NCBI RefSeq assembly: GCF_021730395.1
Contig: NC_069366.1
Span: 91,111,001 to 91,175,000, forward strand
Source of the DNA: Mercenaria mercenaria
Lineage: Eukaryota; Mollusca; Bivalvia; Venerida; Veneridae
Length of the DNA stretch: 64,000 bases
Direction: 5' to 3'
Position numbers and translations under genes: made by a program. The notes under the pieces are model-generated. The model was not told the origin of the DNA. It did no database searches and saw nothing but the letters and a program-made list of their open reading frames with translations. Below, in pieces: positions 1 through 12,479 of the stretch (position 1 is its first letter; the number at the start of each line of letters is the position of its first letter).

Positions 1-345
1 AAAATAGCAGGAGACCTTACGATATTGTTACACATCGAGTTTGATAAAAATCCATTACATTTTAGTGGTTAATGCGAAGAAAGGCATATCTACTTTTAGC
101 TATAGTGGTCCTTAATAGGGCCCAAGTTCCTATATAAATAAATTTGGAAGAGCACCTTATAATGATGCTCCAGACCAAGTATGACAAAGATCCACCAAGC
201 TGTTCATGAGACGCTGTATAAAGGCATTTCTAGTTTTAGCTCTAGCAGCCCCTAAAAGGGGTCAAATGTCCCAGCTGAACAAAGTTGGCTGCGGGCCTAA
301 TAAAGATGCTACAAATCAAATTTGATTAGAATACATGAGAAAAAA
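1..345. repeat. Tandem repeat array, ~140-bp units (partial)
   Basis: About two and a half diverged units. The motif AAAGGCAT is followed by TTTTAGCT at 80 and again at 220, so the period is near 140 bp. Each unit also carries a GATGCT and a GACCAAGT/AATCAAAT-like segment. The array runs off the left edge of the window. It resembles the dispersed tandem-repeat families common in bivalve intergenic DNA. No coding potential is visible. Confidence 0.6.
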
Positions 346-3300
346 TCAATTAAAGGATTTTTTTATTTATTACTTTTTATTTATTTCTAAAATAGGCCAA
401 CTCATCCCGCTTTTAACAAATGCATATTCGCTATTCATGAATCTTTGGACAATGACGTCACACCTATAAAAAAGTGAAGGTCAAGCAAAACATACAATTG
501 TAATTATTTCAATATTTCTGTTTCATAAACAAAGTTTGCCTGTAGTCATATCGCATAGATAAACTGTATGCAACGTACCTTTATTTCAGTGTAATGAGAT
601 TCAGTCATTATATAGCATATATATAATGAAACAGATTTCAACTGAGTTCAATATTTGCATACCATACTAAAGAAAAATATTCATATATAATAAATCAGTT
701 AAATAATTTATAACAAATATATCAAAGCAAACAAGTGCTCATTTTAATATACAATCTGAATAAGTCACAAAAGCAAGAAACCTTTTCATATACAGACGAC
801 AATTGTAACAAGGAAAATCTTTTAAAAAGCACTTCTCTACATAAAAGACTCTTATCACACCCTTATTCATGTGATACGCAGACCGTATTCAGCTCTTTCT
901 TTAATTTGATATATGTTGGTATCTGAACAGGTTTTTATCATATTTATTAAACTTACTTATCATTTTGAGATACATCAATATTCTTGCTAAATATACTGAG
1001 CCAAAGTTAGCTTTAAAACTGTGAACAGCGTCGTTTGGAATAAACGCTTTGTCTACATTTCACTCAGCGTAGCACAATCAACAGAGTGAAAGAAATTGAC
1101 ACTCTCGTCCAATCAGGCAGAGTGTTGCATAAATCTTCCATTTTGATAAATTATCTATAATGCGTTATCAAGTAGTTTGATTTGCAAACTGAAGTCACGT
1201 GGCATAGGTAACGAAAAAAAAATTTAGACGGCGTCGCCGAAAAACATGTATTAATATAAACATGTTTTTGCCTGATGAAATAACATGTGCGTCATTTGTA
1301 AATTTCAGTTGTGAAATATTTACTTAGATCTAGGAGGCCTGATTATGTTATCGAATCCTGCATTAGGCAAATATCTGAAATCAATAATCTTTCACGTATA
1401 TTTTACCGTATCCTAGAGTTTCAAATATGCACAGAAATATCTTATCACTCGATATACTAACATTTAAATTTCATTAAAAGTGGAACAACCTTGAGTTAAT
1501 GAAACGATTTCGTATTTCTTTAAACATGTCCTCGTACCCAGCAGATGGTAATAGATTTGTGCAAAAATTTATTGTAAAGGTTTTATTGAGGGAGTGGGAA
1601 TGGGATGGAAGGTAGCCTTCAGTGTTATTAATATATTTTCAACTTTAAGTACAACCAAATCTGGTCGAGAGACCACGGATGTTAAGAGACCATTTTGCTT
1701 TAGGTCAGATAGGGCCCCTGACTGGTCGAAAATATGTAGGGAATTCCGCAGTGTAAAAATGGTCTCATACTGGTCTAATATTTGTCTAATTTGTTTCAAA
1801 ACTATCTAACGTCATGAATTGAAATTCTAATCTATGATTACTGGCTAAAATTATTTGTAATGATGCATTTGTGGTGAAAGATATTTATGCAGTTGAGCAT
1901 TTTCAAGAAAAATGGAAAAAAATCTATAGATAACTATAGACATCCTCAGTAAGTGGTATCAAAAGTTTTAATGTAAGGAAAGGCCAATAATACAAAACAT
2001 TTTAACGTGGGCCTATGGAAATGACCATTTCCTCTGACCATTAAGAGTACAATCTGAAGTGCGATACTGAAATATCTCATACAGGTCACACTGTTGTAAC
2101 GTCGTTTCCAGTAAAGAAAAGATTACACTACAGTCTATTCCATATTTTATGTAATAAACTTATTCAAAAATGAAGAAGTAGTTATGTAACCGAGATTAAA
2201 TTCTACCGATACAGCTGGTAATTCATTTAGTTGAGGTAGACCAAAAATAATGGCCGAGATTTAAAAAAAATATACCGAGGCAACTGAGACAGAAAAAAAT
2301 TCGACATAAGAAAAAATGGCCCAACTGCCTCGTTTGCCTCAATTGTCGCTGCGGTCATGCAAAGCCTCACATGTGGTCAATTTATGTCAAAAATACGATT
2401 TCTTAAAAAGGTTTGTGCCGAATTGTCTGAAAGTATGAGTTTGTGACTTTTTTGCTATATTTTATGACGTGGTGTTTTTAATTTTTATTTTTTTTTTTAT
2501 TCTTTTTTATCTTTTTTTATTTTTTATTTTTTTTTGTTTTGAAAGTTTAAACACGCAACCTCTCAAAATCCATTAGTAACATTTTTTATCATCATTATTT
2601 TTGTTGCTACATGTATCTTGATTTCAAAATGGCCGCCTCAAATTATGCTATTTTCAATTTTCTTACCAATTAGATTTCTTTAAAATGTACTGTGTGCACT
2701 TTGTATGTTACATAAATGCTAGAGTGTTTTAAACGTATTAATGTTTTTTTTTTAAATGGAGTATGTGTGCTTAAAGGGAGATAAATTGCTTGTAATTTTA
2801 TAAATTTAGTATAATTTGAAATATCTTCAAACTACAGATATCACATGAACAAAATAATTACTTTATACAAAACATGTCTAAATCAACTATATAGTGTATA
2901 TTTTGAATTAATTTTTACAATTATGATAATGGCAAGGTAAAGGGAGGTAAAAGCCAATCTTGATATCCTTTATTATTGAAATTATTCAATTATCAGTGAA
3001 GCGATTGCATTTGTTACATAAAATTAGTCAAGGTAAACCGGGTGTGTTATGATCAGTATTTATCTTTTTGGTTTATTAAAAAGGTAACTACAAAATGTGA
3101 GAGATATATCCAGATGTTTTAGAATGAACATTCACACTGTACCTATTTTTCTCCATTTTGGAGCTAAATAAAATTAGCTGTAGTTATGGTAGACAATGCT
3201 TTATGCTAAAACTTTTAACTTGAATAAAATAAATAGGAAATAATGGGAAATCATTTTAAGATACATTATTGTTATCATTCTCAAATGTTCATTTTGTAGT

Positions 3301-3380
3301 GTTATACTTTTATTAAATGGCGACTGTCTCAGAGCACTGCATGACTGAGTGGCTAAAAGGCCTTCCTTTACAATTCAAAG
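346..3380. other. Intergenic DNA, no gene recognised
   Basis: AT-rich sequence with short open frames only, none with a recognisable motif. It contains a T-rich low-complexity stretch at about 2470-2540. The short frames at 1569-1809 overlap on both strands, as expected by chance. I see no convincing exon, RNA gene or element boundary. Confidence 0.5.
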
Positions 3381-3439
3381 CTAAACGTTGACTTTCAAAT
3401 CACATTGCCATTACCTATGTAGCGTTAAAACCCTTCAAG

Positions 3440-3570
3440 TGACGTTAAATTCTTTCAGGCGGGTAAGCAATACAACTGGTTTACCGAAGAGTATTGGTTC
3501 TACCCAGGCATCTGCCCATGCCTATAATGGCGGGCGCCCGGGCTTTCCTTTACCATTCAAAGCTGAAAAT
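3440..3570. repeat. Dispersed repeat fragment (GACGTTAAA / GGTTCTACC type)
   Basis: The segment with GACGTTAAA, GGTTCTACCcAGG and TTCAAAGCTGAAAATTGCCATGA resembles pieces at 12480-12660 and 35840-35950. Those also pair GGTTCTACCA with a GACGTTAAA near a TGTAA/TGACCCGTAA block. The three are diverged copies of one interspersed family, probably SINE-sized. I could not define ends. Confidence 0.4.
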
Positions 3571-4275
3571 TGCCATGACTCATGCAAGTTTTCATCCATT
3601 TATGTCATATAGTTTTTGAGCTGGGTGTGTCACAAGGTGAAAATGTGCATTTTTTACTATTTCAGGGGCAATAATTCTGGAAAAAGGGGGCGGAGGCAGA
3701 CAAAAAAAAGGAGGTGCCCAAGTCCATATCATGATTAAGACATGTACAAGATTTAATCAATTTATATGAAAAACTTTTTGAGTTAGGCGCGTCATAAGGT
3801 TAAAATGTGCATTTTAACTATTTTAGGGACCATAACTCTGGAAATAGAGGGTTGACCCAGATAAAAATAAGAAGTGCGCAAGTTCATATCATGATAAAGA
3901 CTCATGCAAGGTTTAATCAATCTATATTTAACACTTTTTGAGCTAGGCGCGTCAGAAGGTAAAATGTGTATTTTGGACTATTAAATGGGTCATAACTCTA
4001 AAAATAGGGGGCGGGCCAGATGAAAAATAGGAGGTGCCCAAGTTTATATCATAATTAAGACTCATGCAAGGTTTCATGAATCTATATCAAATACTGTCAC
4101 AAGCTGAAAATGTGCATTTTTGACTACTTCAGGGGCCATAACTTGGATATAGGGGATGCAGCCAGACGAAAAATAAGAGGTGCACATGTTCATTTCATGA
4201 TAAAGACTTATGCAAGGTTTCATTAATTTTTATCAAATACTTTTTGAGCTAGGCGCGTCACGAACTACTATCGGA
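3570..4275. repeat. Tandem repeat array, ~153-162-bp units
   Basis: The motif GAGCTAGGCGCGTCA, with small variants, occurs at 3618, 3780, 3940 and 4246. That gives periods of 162, 160 and 306 (two units of 153); the copy expected near 4095 has lost the motif. Each unit also carries 'GGCCATAACTCTGGA' and 'CATGCAAGGTTT'. About four to five units are present. This is non-coding bivalve-type dispersed tandem DNA. Confidence 0.75.
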
Positions 4276-4309
4276 CGGGGAGGGGTGGGGGTGCAAATAC
4301 CTACATACT

Positions 4310-4690
4310 TGAGAACTCGTCTGTTGCAATATTGATAATACTGTCTTTGCACAGATCTGTAAAATTTTCATTATTCCATTATTTCAATATTGATGCCTTT
4401 TGGGACGGCCATTTCTCTGATCTGCATTAAAGTATGGGCCAAATCATATTGTAAAAATATTTTTTGAACACGTATTCTTTTCAACGTTAAAATATGTAAG
4501 TTCGGTAAATACTTATAACAAATAATTTATAGCGCTGTATATGCGGTTTATAAACTGGACTGTCCAGTAAAATGTGATCTAGACCTAGGCCAGTAATCAC
4601 AATCAGTTTTTGTGCCGTGAATATGCAACTCACCTCTTTTTATGAGTCCTTTAAGAAAATTTTGATCGACAACTAGGCAATTGTTTTGGA
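4310..4690. repeat. Old dispersed repeat, paired with 32350-32705
   Basis: Collinear patches match the second site: GTTGCAAT.TTGATAA.ACT, TTTTCAT..TTCCATTATTTCA, TTAGTTCGGTA/TAAGTTCGGTA and a terminal TCCTTTAAGAAAA/CCTCAAAGAATAAA block. The similarity is low but in the same order over about 350 bp. This suggests two ancient copies of one interspersed element. Confidence 0.35.
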
Positions 4691-4741
4691 ATAACCGTCG
4701 AAACTAGCCTGATCATTTTTAAAAGGTACAGGAGTATATAT

Positions 4742-6048
4742 TGAAACGTGCATGGGGTCTGCTAGCCAGCACACACTTCAGTATCCAAACGTGGGTTCTT
4801 CTCAAACACACGTGGGTGAAAATAGGCAGATAATAGGGAGTAAATTACACGGACACCTGAAATAAAGTTAAAACACAGTGATTTATTTATATGTCATTTC
4901 ACAAACAATGAAATCGGATATGGTCCATTTGTATTATGGCTCTGATTCCTCGTCTATCTCTGGTCTGGAATGCTCGCCGACGCCGGTCAGAAGTTTCTCA
5001 TCTAGATGTAGTTCAGAAAAGGCTTGTATAGAAAGGCTTGACAAAAACAGTGTCACGTCTTGCCTTGGTAATATTTGAGGCTTGAGAAAAACGGTGTCAC
5101 GTCTTGCCTATAGGTCTTGTCAGGAAATCCGGTTGATGATTCTGGCTCTCGGAGGATGAATAGAGTTAAGCTATGTAGTTGAAAGGAATCTGCGTTAAGT
5201 CTAAATAATGGCAGTCTTGTATTGGTAGAATAGTAATTAGAAATCAGTTTATTTAGGGTCCCAGGTGTATTGGGAAATAAGGAATAGTATTTCATTCTTG
5301 GGTTGTGCATGTCATGTTATATCTGGTCATGAGATACGTAGCTTATTAGAGGAATTTATTATAGTTTCATATTTGGTAAGGTTACCATTTCAGCCAAACT
5401 CTGCCAATTATATGTGGCTCTACTGTACCATCTAGGTAGCTGGAAAACATTCATAACGCATTTGGGCATACTTATATGTGTGGTATAACCAAGTGGTCAC
5501 TGTGAGGTCTTACCAGGTACTGACAAAACTGCCAAGGTTTGCCAAGTATTTATAGTCTTGGATTGGCACACGGTGCCTAGTTTGGCAGGGTTGTCATGGT
5601 GTCACCATCTGGTAGATGACATCATCATCAAGTCTGGCTATATTGGCATACGGTGCCAAGCTTGGCAGGGTTGTCATGGTGTCATCCTCTGGTAGATGAC
5701 ATCATCATCAAGTCTGGCTATATTGGCATACGGTGCCTAGCTTGGCATGGTTGTCTTGGCAGAGTTGCCATCTTGTAAATGGCGTCATTGCCAAGTTCGT
5801 GAAAGAAAATTGTAGCCCTTGCCAGAAATGGCATTGATGGCAGGGCAACAGATAGTATGTGTATTTCAATGACTCTAGCATGGTGTATGTATTATAGATA
5901 TCATAAACTTGAAAATACGCAGAAGAAAGTCTAAATTTCCATGCAACCCGGTATCGTACTAGGAATATATTATGCGTGAATTTATAGCTTACTACATTCT
6001 GCATGCATTTATATCTGAAGTTAAAATGATAATGGCTAGATCGTTACA
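4742..6048 (-). repeat. 3' LTR (minus orientation)
   Basis: This 1307-bp terminal repeat matches 9052-10285 along its length. The length difference lies mostly in the copy number of an internal ~80-bp tandem unit (TGGCATACGGTGCC..GTAGATGACATCATCATCA), around 5560-5740 here and 9880-9970 in the other LTR. Confidence 0.85.
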
Positions 6049-6066
6049 TTGCACCCCTTCCACATG
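6049..6066 (-). other. Polypurine tract
   Basis: Read on the minus strand, the bases directly before the LTR are GGAAGGGGTGCAA, followed by TGTAACG. This is a purine-rich primer site in the expected place at the interior/3' LTR junction. Confidence 0.6.
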
Positions 6067-9027
6067 GATTCAGCCCCTGAATAGGAGAAGAGTATAGTAC
6101 GTATATGTATAGTAAGTATAGTCGATTTATCATTGTACTCATAAATAATTTATAATAACACTGTGCTGATTGGAGAACGAGCGTTTTTCCAAGGAGGTAA
6201 TTAATTGTCGGTAATGACTAGTGTTTCATTATGTTTATGGTATTCATGAGGTAACATGTAATTCTGCAGCTTAACTGAGCTAAAGTTGAATAATCATTTG
6301 ATAGACTATCACTTGCAATTTCTGCAAATATATCATTTAGGTAGTATATTTCTGATGGCATTTAATCTGGTAATTAAATTTTAGCTCATACCCAAAATAT
6401 GGTATTTTAACATTAGATCATATACAAATTATTCATTCATACAGCACTTACAAGAAATCTGAACGTTTCGCTCTTAGACAGCTTTTCATTCATACAAACA
6501 TTTTAGCGCTAAAGTTTTATTCATACAACATTTAATACATGTATTTACACGGAATAGAGAGCTTGACAGTATAAGTCGATTGGCCACCTGGAGAAACGGT
6601 AAAAACCAACAGCTCATCTAAACAAAAGTATACTTCATTTCGTCCTCAACCTAAACACTCGCAGCGGTGTACTGCACAATCATGGTTGGTAATATTTACA
6701 AAAGTATTCATAAAGCAACACTCTTTTGCACATGGCCGGCAAAAATAAGTCACAACGACAATGGTAGCTACAATATATAATAATAATGATAATAATAATA
6801 ATAATAACAATAATTTATCAATGGCCAATAACTAGGTACCCCCATGGTATACCCTTACTTCACATTTGGGTTACAAATGTAGCATCACATTGATTTGTGG
6901 CATCACTTCTATTTTATAAAAAGTGGAATACAAAACACTGCACTGTTTTGCTAATATTTCAATGTCAATGTCAACACCCTAGGAGTATAAAGCTGTCCAT
7001 TAAATGACATATGTCATAATGTTTCAGGCTACTATTGATGTTAAAAAGTTTGTTACATACTAAGTACATGTAACTGTCTATTTATTTCTGGGTTTCTCTA
7101 GGGTGAGGTTCTCCAGGTTACGTGAAAGGGACCTCCAGGTTAGTCGTAATTCGGGTAAAAGGACCACTCTGATGTGCAAGCAGAGGAACGGTGGTGTTCA
7201 CCTAAGGCACATATTTCAGCGCAACAGGGAGCGGGTAAGTTAAATTGTCCACCAGATGAAGATGCAGTTGGTTAGACTGATGTTCAAATGGGAGGAGAGG
7301 GGGTCCACCTGAAACTTATCAATGTTAAGGGTTGACTTGTAACAGGGAGCGGTATTTTGGAATTCCATATTGTCATTTCAGTACTAATGTATCTCTTCCT
7401 AGGATTTTATCTAGTATGTTCATAGACATTATCACTTATGTCTATGGTTATCTTCGTTATTCGGTAATATCATAGTGTTTCACTGGTAGAAGTAATCAAT
7501 TTTATATTTACAGGTGGTTTGAAGTTTCATGATTAAATTCATACTCAGACCTCTTCAGTGACTGCTAGCATCTGAGCATGTGTCATGTAAGGCGGTAAAT
7601 TTTCTTGTTTGAAATCTAGTTTATTTAACATCCGTGGTAACTATCAGCCTTATTTATCGATTTGATTGGCGGCCCTGGCAACTATATCAGCCTTGGTCTG
7701 TTGTCAATTTATTGGCACTTAATGAAATATTTTTGTGCAGAGCATTGTGTCAAATTGGCCTTATTAGTATTTTTAACATTAATTACATGACTACTTGTGT
7801 ACCTATGTTTTGTAATGCTTTCTCTTGATGTCTGGTAATGATTCTTTCTATAAGGCTGACTACTGTGACCTAGTGTCAGTTTTTTTAAATTCAAATGACT
7901 TGCATATAGTATCAAATATCATAGGGCTTCAATCTATCATGAGATGGCTCGTTCTCGGAAACATTTGCTACTAAATTATATCTGTGTTGGTCAGCAGTGT
8001 GGAAAGCCACAAGTCACATAGCTGCTTGTAATAATAAAGTTTAAGGAGTTATTTCTTTTAACCTTAATCTGATATCTGAGTCAGTGATAGCATCAATAAA
8101 ATGGTCTAAGGTTATGGCTTCAATAACTTCTTTAGAAGCACTGGTATATGTGTTTCTAGTAAGTCTGTATATATCTTGAGACAGCTGTGAAATTGTCTTC
8201 ATTTTTGTCTTACTCTTGGTTTTGAGTATGTACTGGCATCAACTTTCTTACAATTGGCATGGCAACACTAAATTACAGTTATGCTGATCACTGCAGAGTC
8301 TGCATGATATAAGACATTTCATCATATTGTCAGTACCATCAAAAGTAGGTTGTATTACTTTAACATAATTTATGTTTGAATTTCTCGGGCTACTAGATAT
8401 CTGATTTTACCATAACCAACATTTCTATTCGTAATAGAATTATAATTTTCAAAATGCTTTTTTTTCGAGGCTCAGTGTGAAAACATGATTCATTTGAATC
8501 ACAATATGTCAAGCAATTTATTTTCTTGCCACTTTGAGCCGCAGATGTTAGTTTCGAATAGTCAGAAACAGGAGATAATGTGTCGTCTTTGTCATGGTCA
8601 CTTACTGTGAACTTCAATGTCTGCATCGACTTGGTTGTCTGTCATTTGGAAATAACTGGCAGTATTTGGTACAGTATGAATGTACTGGATAATGGTATAT
8701 CCAGATTGGATAGTATGTTTCAAAGTGATAATAATATAAATAAAGGATAATGAACAATGTCTGTTCCTTTCTGCTTTCAGGTTGATCACTCCGGAATGCA
8801 GTCAGTAAAGGGCATTCAAATAAGGCTCTAATGGTAGATCCAATCAATAATGTTACTTGTTTGATTGAATGGTCAGCACCTGGTAGAACAATGGAATTTC
8901 AGTAACTGAAGACGCTGTGGAACAGCAAATGAAATAAAGTGTTGATCAGTTAATAAAATATGCAGTGTCTCTGTCTCCCTATTTCTTGTTTTCCTGGAAA
9001 AGTGAAAGCAGACCTGTCTATCATAAA
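6067..9027 (-). other. Interior of the LTR element, no recognisable domains
   Basis: About 3 kb between the LTRs. Open frames are all under 80 residues and none shows a protease, reverse transcriptase, RNase H, integrase or zinc-knuckle signature I can recognise. A short microsatellite (AAT/GAT units) sits at 6775-6812. The interior may be foreign or strongly diverged sequence carried between functional ends, as in LARD-type non-autonomous elements. Confidence 0.5.
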
Positions 9028-9050
9028 AATCATCCCACTTCTGACACCAG
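9028..9050 (-). other. tRNA-Leu-type primer-binding site
   Basis: On the minus strand, two bases inside the LTR, the sequence reads TGGTGTCAGAAGTGGGAT. This is complementary to CCA plus the acceptor arm and T-stem of animal tRNA-Leu. Its position and sequence fit the minus-strand primer site of a Ty3/gypsy-type element. Confidence 0.7.
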
Positions 9051-9051
9051 T

Positions 9052-10285
9052 TGAAACGTACACGGGATCTGCTAGCCAGCACACACTTTAGTATCCAAAC
9101 GTGGGTTCTTCTCAAACACACGTGGGTGAAAATAGGCAGATAATAGGGAGTAAATTACACGGACACCTGAAATAAAGTTAAAACACAGTGATTTATTTAT
9201 ATGTCATTTCACAAACAATGAAATCGGATATAGTCCATTTGTATTATGGCTCTGGTTCCTCGTCTATCTCTGGTCTGGAATGCTCGCCGACGCCGGTCAG
9301 AAGTTTCTCATCTAGATGTAGTTCAGAAAAGGCTTGTATAGAAAGGCTTGACAAAATCGTCTTGCCTTGTCACGTCTTGCCTTGGTAATATTTGAGGCTT
9401 GTCAAAAATGGTGTCACGTCTTGCCTATAGGTCTTGTCAGGAAATCCGGTTGATGATTCTGGCTCTCGGAGGATGAATAGAGTTAAGCTATGTACTTAAA
9501 AGGAATCTGCGTTAGGTCTAAATAATGGTAGTCTTGTATTAGTAGAATAGTAATTAGAAATCAGTTTATTTAGGGTCCCAGGTGTATTGGGAAATAAGGA
9601 ATAGTATTTCATTCTTGGGTTGTGAATGTCATGTTATATCTGGTCAGGAGATATGTAGTTTATTAGAGGAATTTATTATAGTTTCATATTTGGTAAGGTA
9701 ACCATGTCAGCCAAACTCTGCCAATTATATGTGGCTCTACTGTACCATCTAGGTAGCTGGAAAACATTCATAAGGCATTTTGGCATACATATATGTGTGG
9801 TATAACCAAGTGGTCACTGTAAGTTCTTACCAGGTACTGACAAAACTGCCAAGGTCTGCCAAGTATTTATAGTCTTGGATTGGCACACGGTGCCTAGTTT
9901 GACAGGGTTGTCATGGTGTCACCATCTGGTAGACGACATCATCATCAAGACTGGCTATATTGGCATACGGTGCCCAGCTTGGCATGGTTGTCTTGGCAGA
10001 GTTGCCATCTTGTAAATGGCGTCATTGCCAAGTTCGTGAAAGAAAATTGTAGCCCTTGCCAGAAATGGCATTGATGGCAGGGCAACAGATAGTATGTGTA
10101 TTTCAATGACTCTAGCATGGTGTATGTATTATAGATATCATAAGCATGAAAATACGCAGAAGAAAGTCTAAATTTCCATGCAACCCGGTATCGTACTAGG
10201 AATATATTATGCGTGAATTTATAGCTTACTACATTCTACATGCATTTATATCTGAAGTTAAAATGATAATGGCTAGATCGTTACA
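9052..10285 (-). repeat. 5' LTR (minus orientation)
   Basis: This 1234-bp terminal repeat is collinear with 4742-6048. It shares the same end motifs and the same internal TGGCATACGGTGCC tandem units, in lower copy number. Confidence 0.85.
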
Positions 10286-10289
10286 ATAT

Positions 10290-10620
10290 GTTCTTACCTT
10301 AAAGTGTTAGTATTCAAGTTAGGTACAACTTATCCAGTCATAGGTTCTGGAGATCAGCCCCTGATTTACCCCTGAAAGAGCCAAAAAGTGGTAATTTTTA
10401 CCTTGTAAACACGATAGAAATGATATTTTATATTTAATTTTAACCACACTTATAAACAACTAAATTCACAATAAGATCTCACTTCCTTTTGAAAACTAGC
10501 TAGTTTCCATCATAGGTTCTAGAGTTACTGCCCCTGAAATAGCCAAAAAAATTATTTTGGCCCTTTCAGCCATGTAGAGGTTTCATTTATGCTTTGATTT
10601 GAAACAAACTTGCACAGAAT
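10290..10620. repeat. Degenerate tandem repeat
   Basis: Two diverged units share 'CATAGGTTCTrGAG', 'CTGCCCCTGAAAT/CAGCCCCTGATTT' and 'AGCCAAAAA' at about 10340-10395 and 10515-10550. The period is near 170 bp. The array abuts the right end of the LTR element. Confidence 0.5.
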
Positions 10621-11530
10621 GATTATCATGATGATGTCTAGTCCTGGATCGAAACTGGGTCATGTCGGGTCAAAAACTAGGACATCAGGAAAAGCTTGTT
10701 AACAACCTAGAGGCCACCTTATCTTCATAAAACTTGGTCAGAATATTTATCTTAATAATATCTAGGCCAAATCTTAAAATAGGTTATATGAGGTCAGAAA
10801 TTAGGTCATAAAATCAAATCAAAGGAATAGCTTGTTAACATTCTTGAGGTCACATTTACGACCTATCTTCATGAAACTTGGTCAGAATGTTTATCTTGAT
10901 AATTCCTAGGCCAAGTTTGAAACTGGGTCATATGGGTCAAACTAGGTCACCCAGTCAAACCAAAAGAAAAACTTGTTAACACTCCTGTTCATTTCATGTG
11001 CATGAAACTTGATCAGAATGTTTGTCTGCATGAACTATCGTACGAATTTGTATCTGGGTCATCTGGGGCCAAAAACTAGGTCAGCAGGTCAAATCAAAGA
11101 ATAAGCTTTTTAAATCCCTAGGGGCACATTTTTGATTCTATCTTCATAGAATTTGGTCAGAATGTTTGTTATCATAAAGTCTTGGGCGATTTCAAATCTG
11201 GTTTACGTGGGGACAAAAACTAGGTCACTAGGTCAGATCATACACTCTAGATGCCACGTTTTCTCCAGTCTTCCCGAAACTTTGTCAGAATGTTTGTTTT
11301 CATAAAATTTTGGACAAGTTCGAATCTGGGTCATGTGAATAGGTACCTGGGTCAAATCAAAGAAAATGCTATTTTTTCACTCAAGAGGTCACGTTTTTTT
11401 GGTCCAATCTTTATGAAAATTGGTCCGAATATTTGTCTCCATGAAATCACTAGGTAAAACAGTTTATACTGTTATGGTATGTTACACAGGTGCGTGAACT
11501 AGGGCCATCTTGGCCCTCTTGTTGATGTTC
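10620..11530. repeat. Bivalve-type tandem array (orientation 1)
   Basis: Repeated units of roughly 130-150 bp contain 'AAACTTGGTCAGAATGTTT', 'CTAGGTCA' and 'GGTCAAA.CA'. The array ends at 11503-11521 with GGGCCATCTTGGCCCTCTTGTT-like sequence. The same family occurs in inverted orientation at 12655-13465. No coding potential is seen. Confidence 0.75.
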
Positions 11531-11534
11531 TTGC

Positions 11535-11890
11535 GAAAATGTGTACTTTCACCCACGATTTTTACGACGGACAGCAATTTCTGAGTACCAGTATATGCTG
11601 TTCCACCAGCCGTCATAAGCTGGCGATTTTATTGTTTTAGAGAACATTGCAATAAAATTAGGCAACATCGGATAAAAAATAAATGTGAATGAAAAAGAAA
11701 CAAAACTGTTAAGATGAGAACAAATTGTGGATATACAGTTACCTTCTGGATATATATAATACACTAGACTGTTTAAAATATGCATAAAGGTATTAAATCT
11801 CTACAAATTTTGAACAGGTGTCAGGTGTATTTCTTTTACGGTTACTGCATATTCACTCTGTCCCTCTGGTCAGATCGCTCTGTGTCTGTA
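11535..11890. other. Intergenic spacer between two inverted arrays
   Basis: AT-rich spacer with only short frames. The 78-residue minus-strand frame has no recognisable motif. Nothing else is supported here. Confidence 0.4.
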
Positions 11891-12025
11891 CTAGTAGAGG
11901 ATGAATTATGCGCCCTGTGTGGCTGCATTTGAACTATGTAAAGCGCCTTTGAACGTGAAATTGATCATGAAAAGGGCGCTATATAAATCTGGTATAATAA
12001 TAATAATAATAATAATATTCACACT
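11890..12025 (+). mobile_element. LINE 3' tail, 5'-truncated
   Basis: The stretch reads 'AAAGCGCCTTTGAACG', then 'GGGCGCTATATAAATCTGGT', then an (AAT)n tract. This is the usual 3' end of CR1/L2-like non-LTR retrotransposons in invertebrates. Only about the last 100 bp of the element is present, typical of 5' truncation during target-primed insertion. Confidence 0.6.
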
Positions 12026-12479
12026 TTATTTCCTTAATCATTCAAAACATGCGATGGCATCAAAATCTTATAAATACACCAAGACCATATTATTCTGCAG
12101 CAGGTTTTATGTATTTCCACTACCGTCCATCGACAGGCTCAATCAAACCGAGTCTGCAACATTTTTGTTTTTGTTGTGTTGAACGACCTGTGGAGCTTCC
12201 ACTTTTTTCTAATTTATCTTCAACTTCTGTCCTAAACGTTTGTAATGTACAAGCCAGAAAGAGAAAATTTACAATGAAATGATTAAGATAATACACGCTA
12301 TTAGAAAGAACTATTTTGTGCGTTACTGGTGCTTTGACTAATTAAGGTGAATAAGAATTTACAAAACCCACATACAGCAAAAACATACTGCTTAATTGTT
12401 GTCCTAACTACAACTGTTGGCTTTGTGAAATGACACACGAACATTCAATTTAATAATCACAGGATTTGATAAGGGATCT

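Larger units (their letters stand above)
4742..10285 (-). mobile_element. LTR retrotransposon fossil (Ty3/gypsy-like), complete ends
   Basis: Two long direct repeats (4742-6048 and 9052-10285) bound a ~3-kb interior. On the minus strand each LTR begins TGTAACGATCTAGCC and ends CACGTTTCA, the TG..CA rule. The four bases before the element (ATAT, 4738-4741) recur after it (10286-10289) as a target-site duplication. A primer-binding site matching the 3' end of tRNA-Leu lies next to the 9052-10285 LTR, which sets the orientation. A purine-rich tract abuts the other LTR. I recognise no gag or pol domain in the interior, so this looks like a non-autonomous or worn copy. By eye the LTRs are roughly 96-97% identical, so the insertion is fairly recent. 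The superfamily call rests mainly on the primer site. Confidence 0.8.

Noticed and set aside
4878-9388. Two near-identical small frames (4878-5078 and 9188-9388) as a duplicated gene
   Set aside because: Both lie in the two LTRs of one retroelement and their C-terminal ends differ. They are repeat-borne chance frames.
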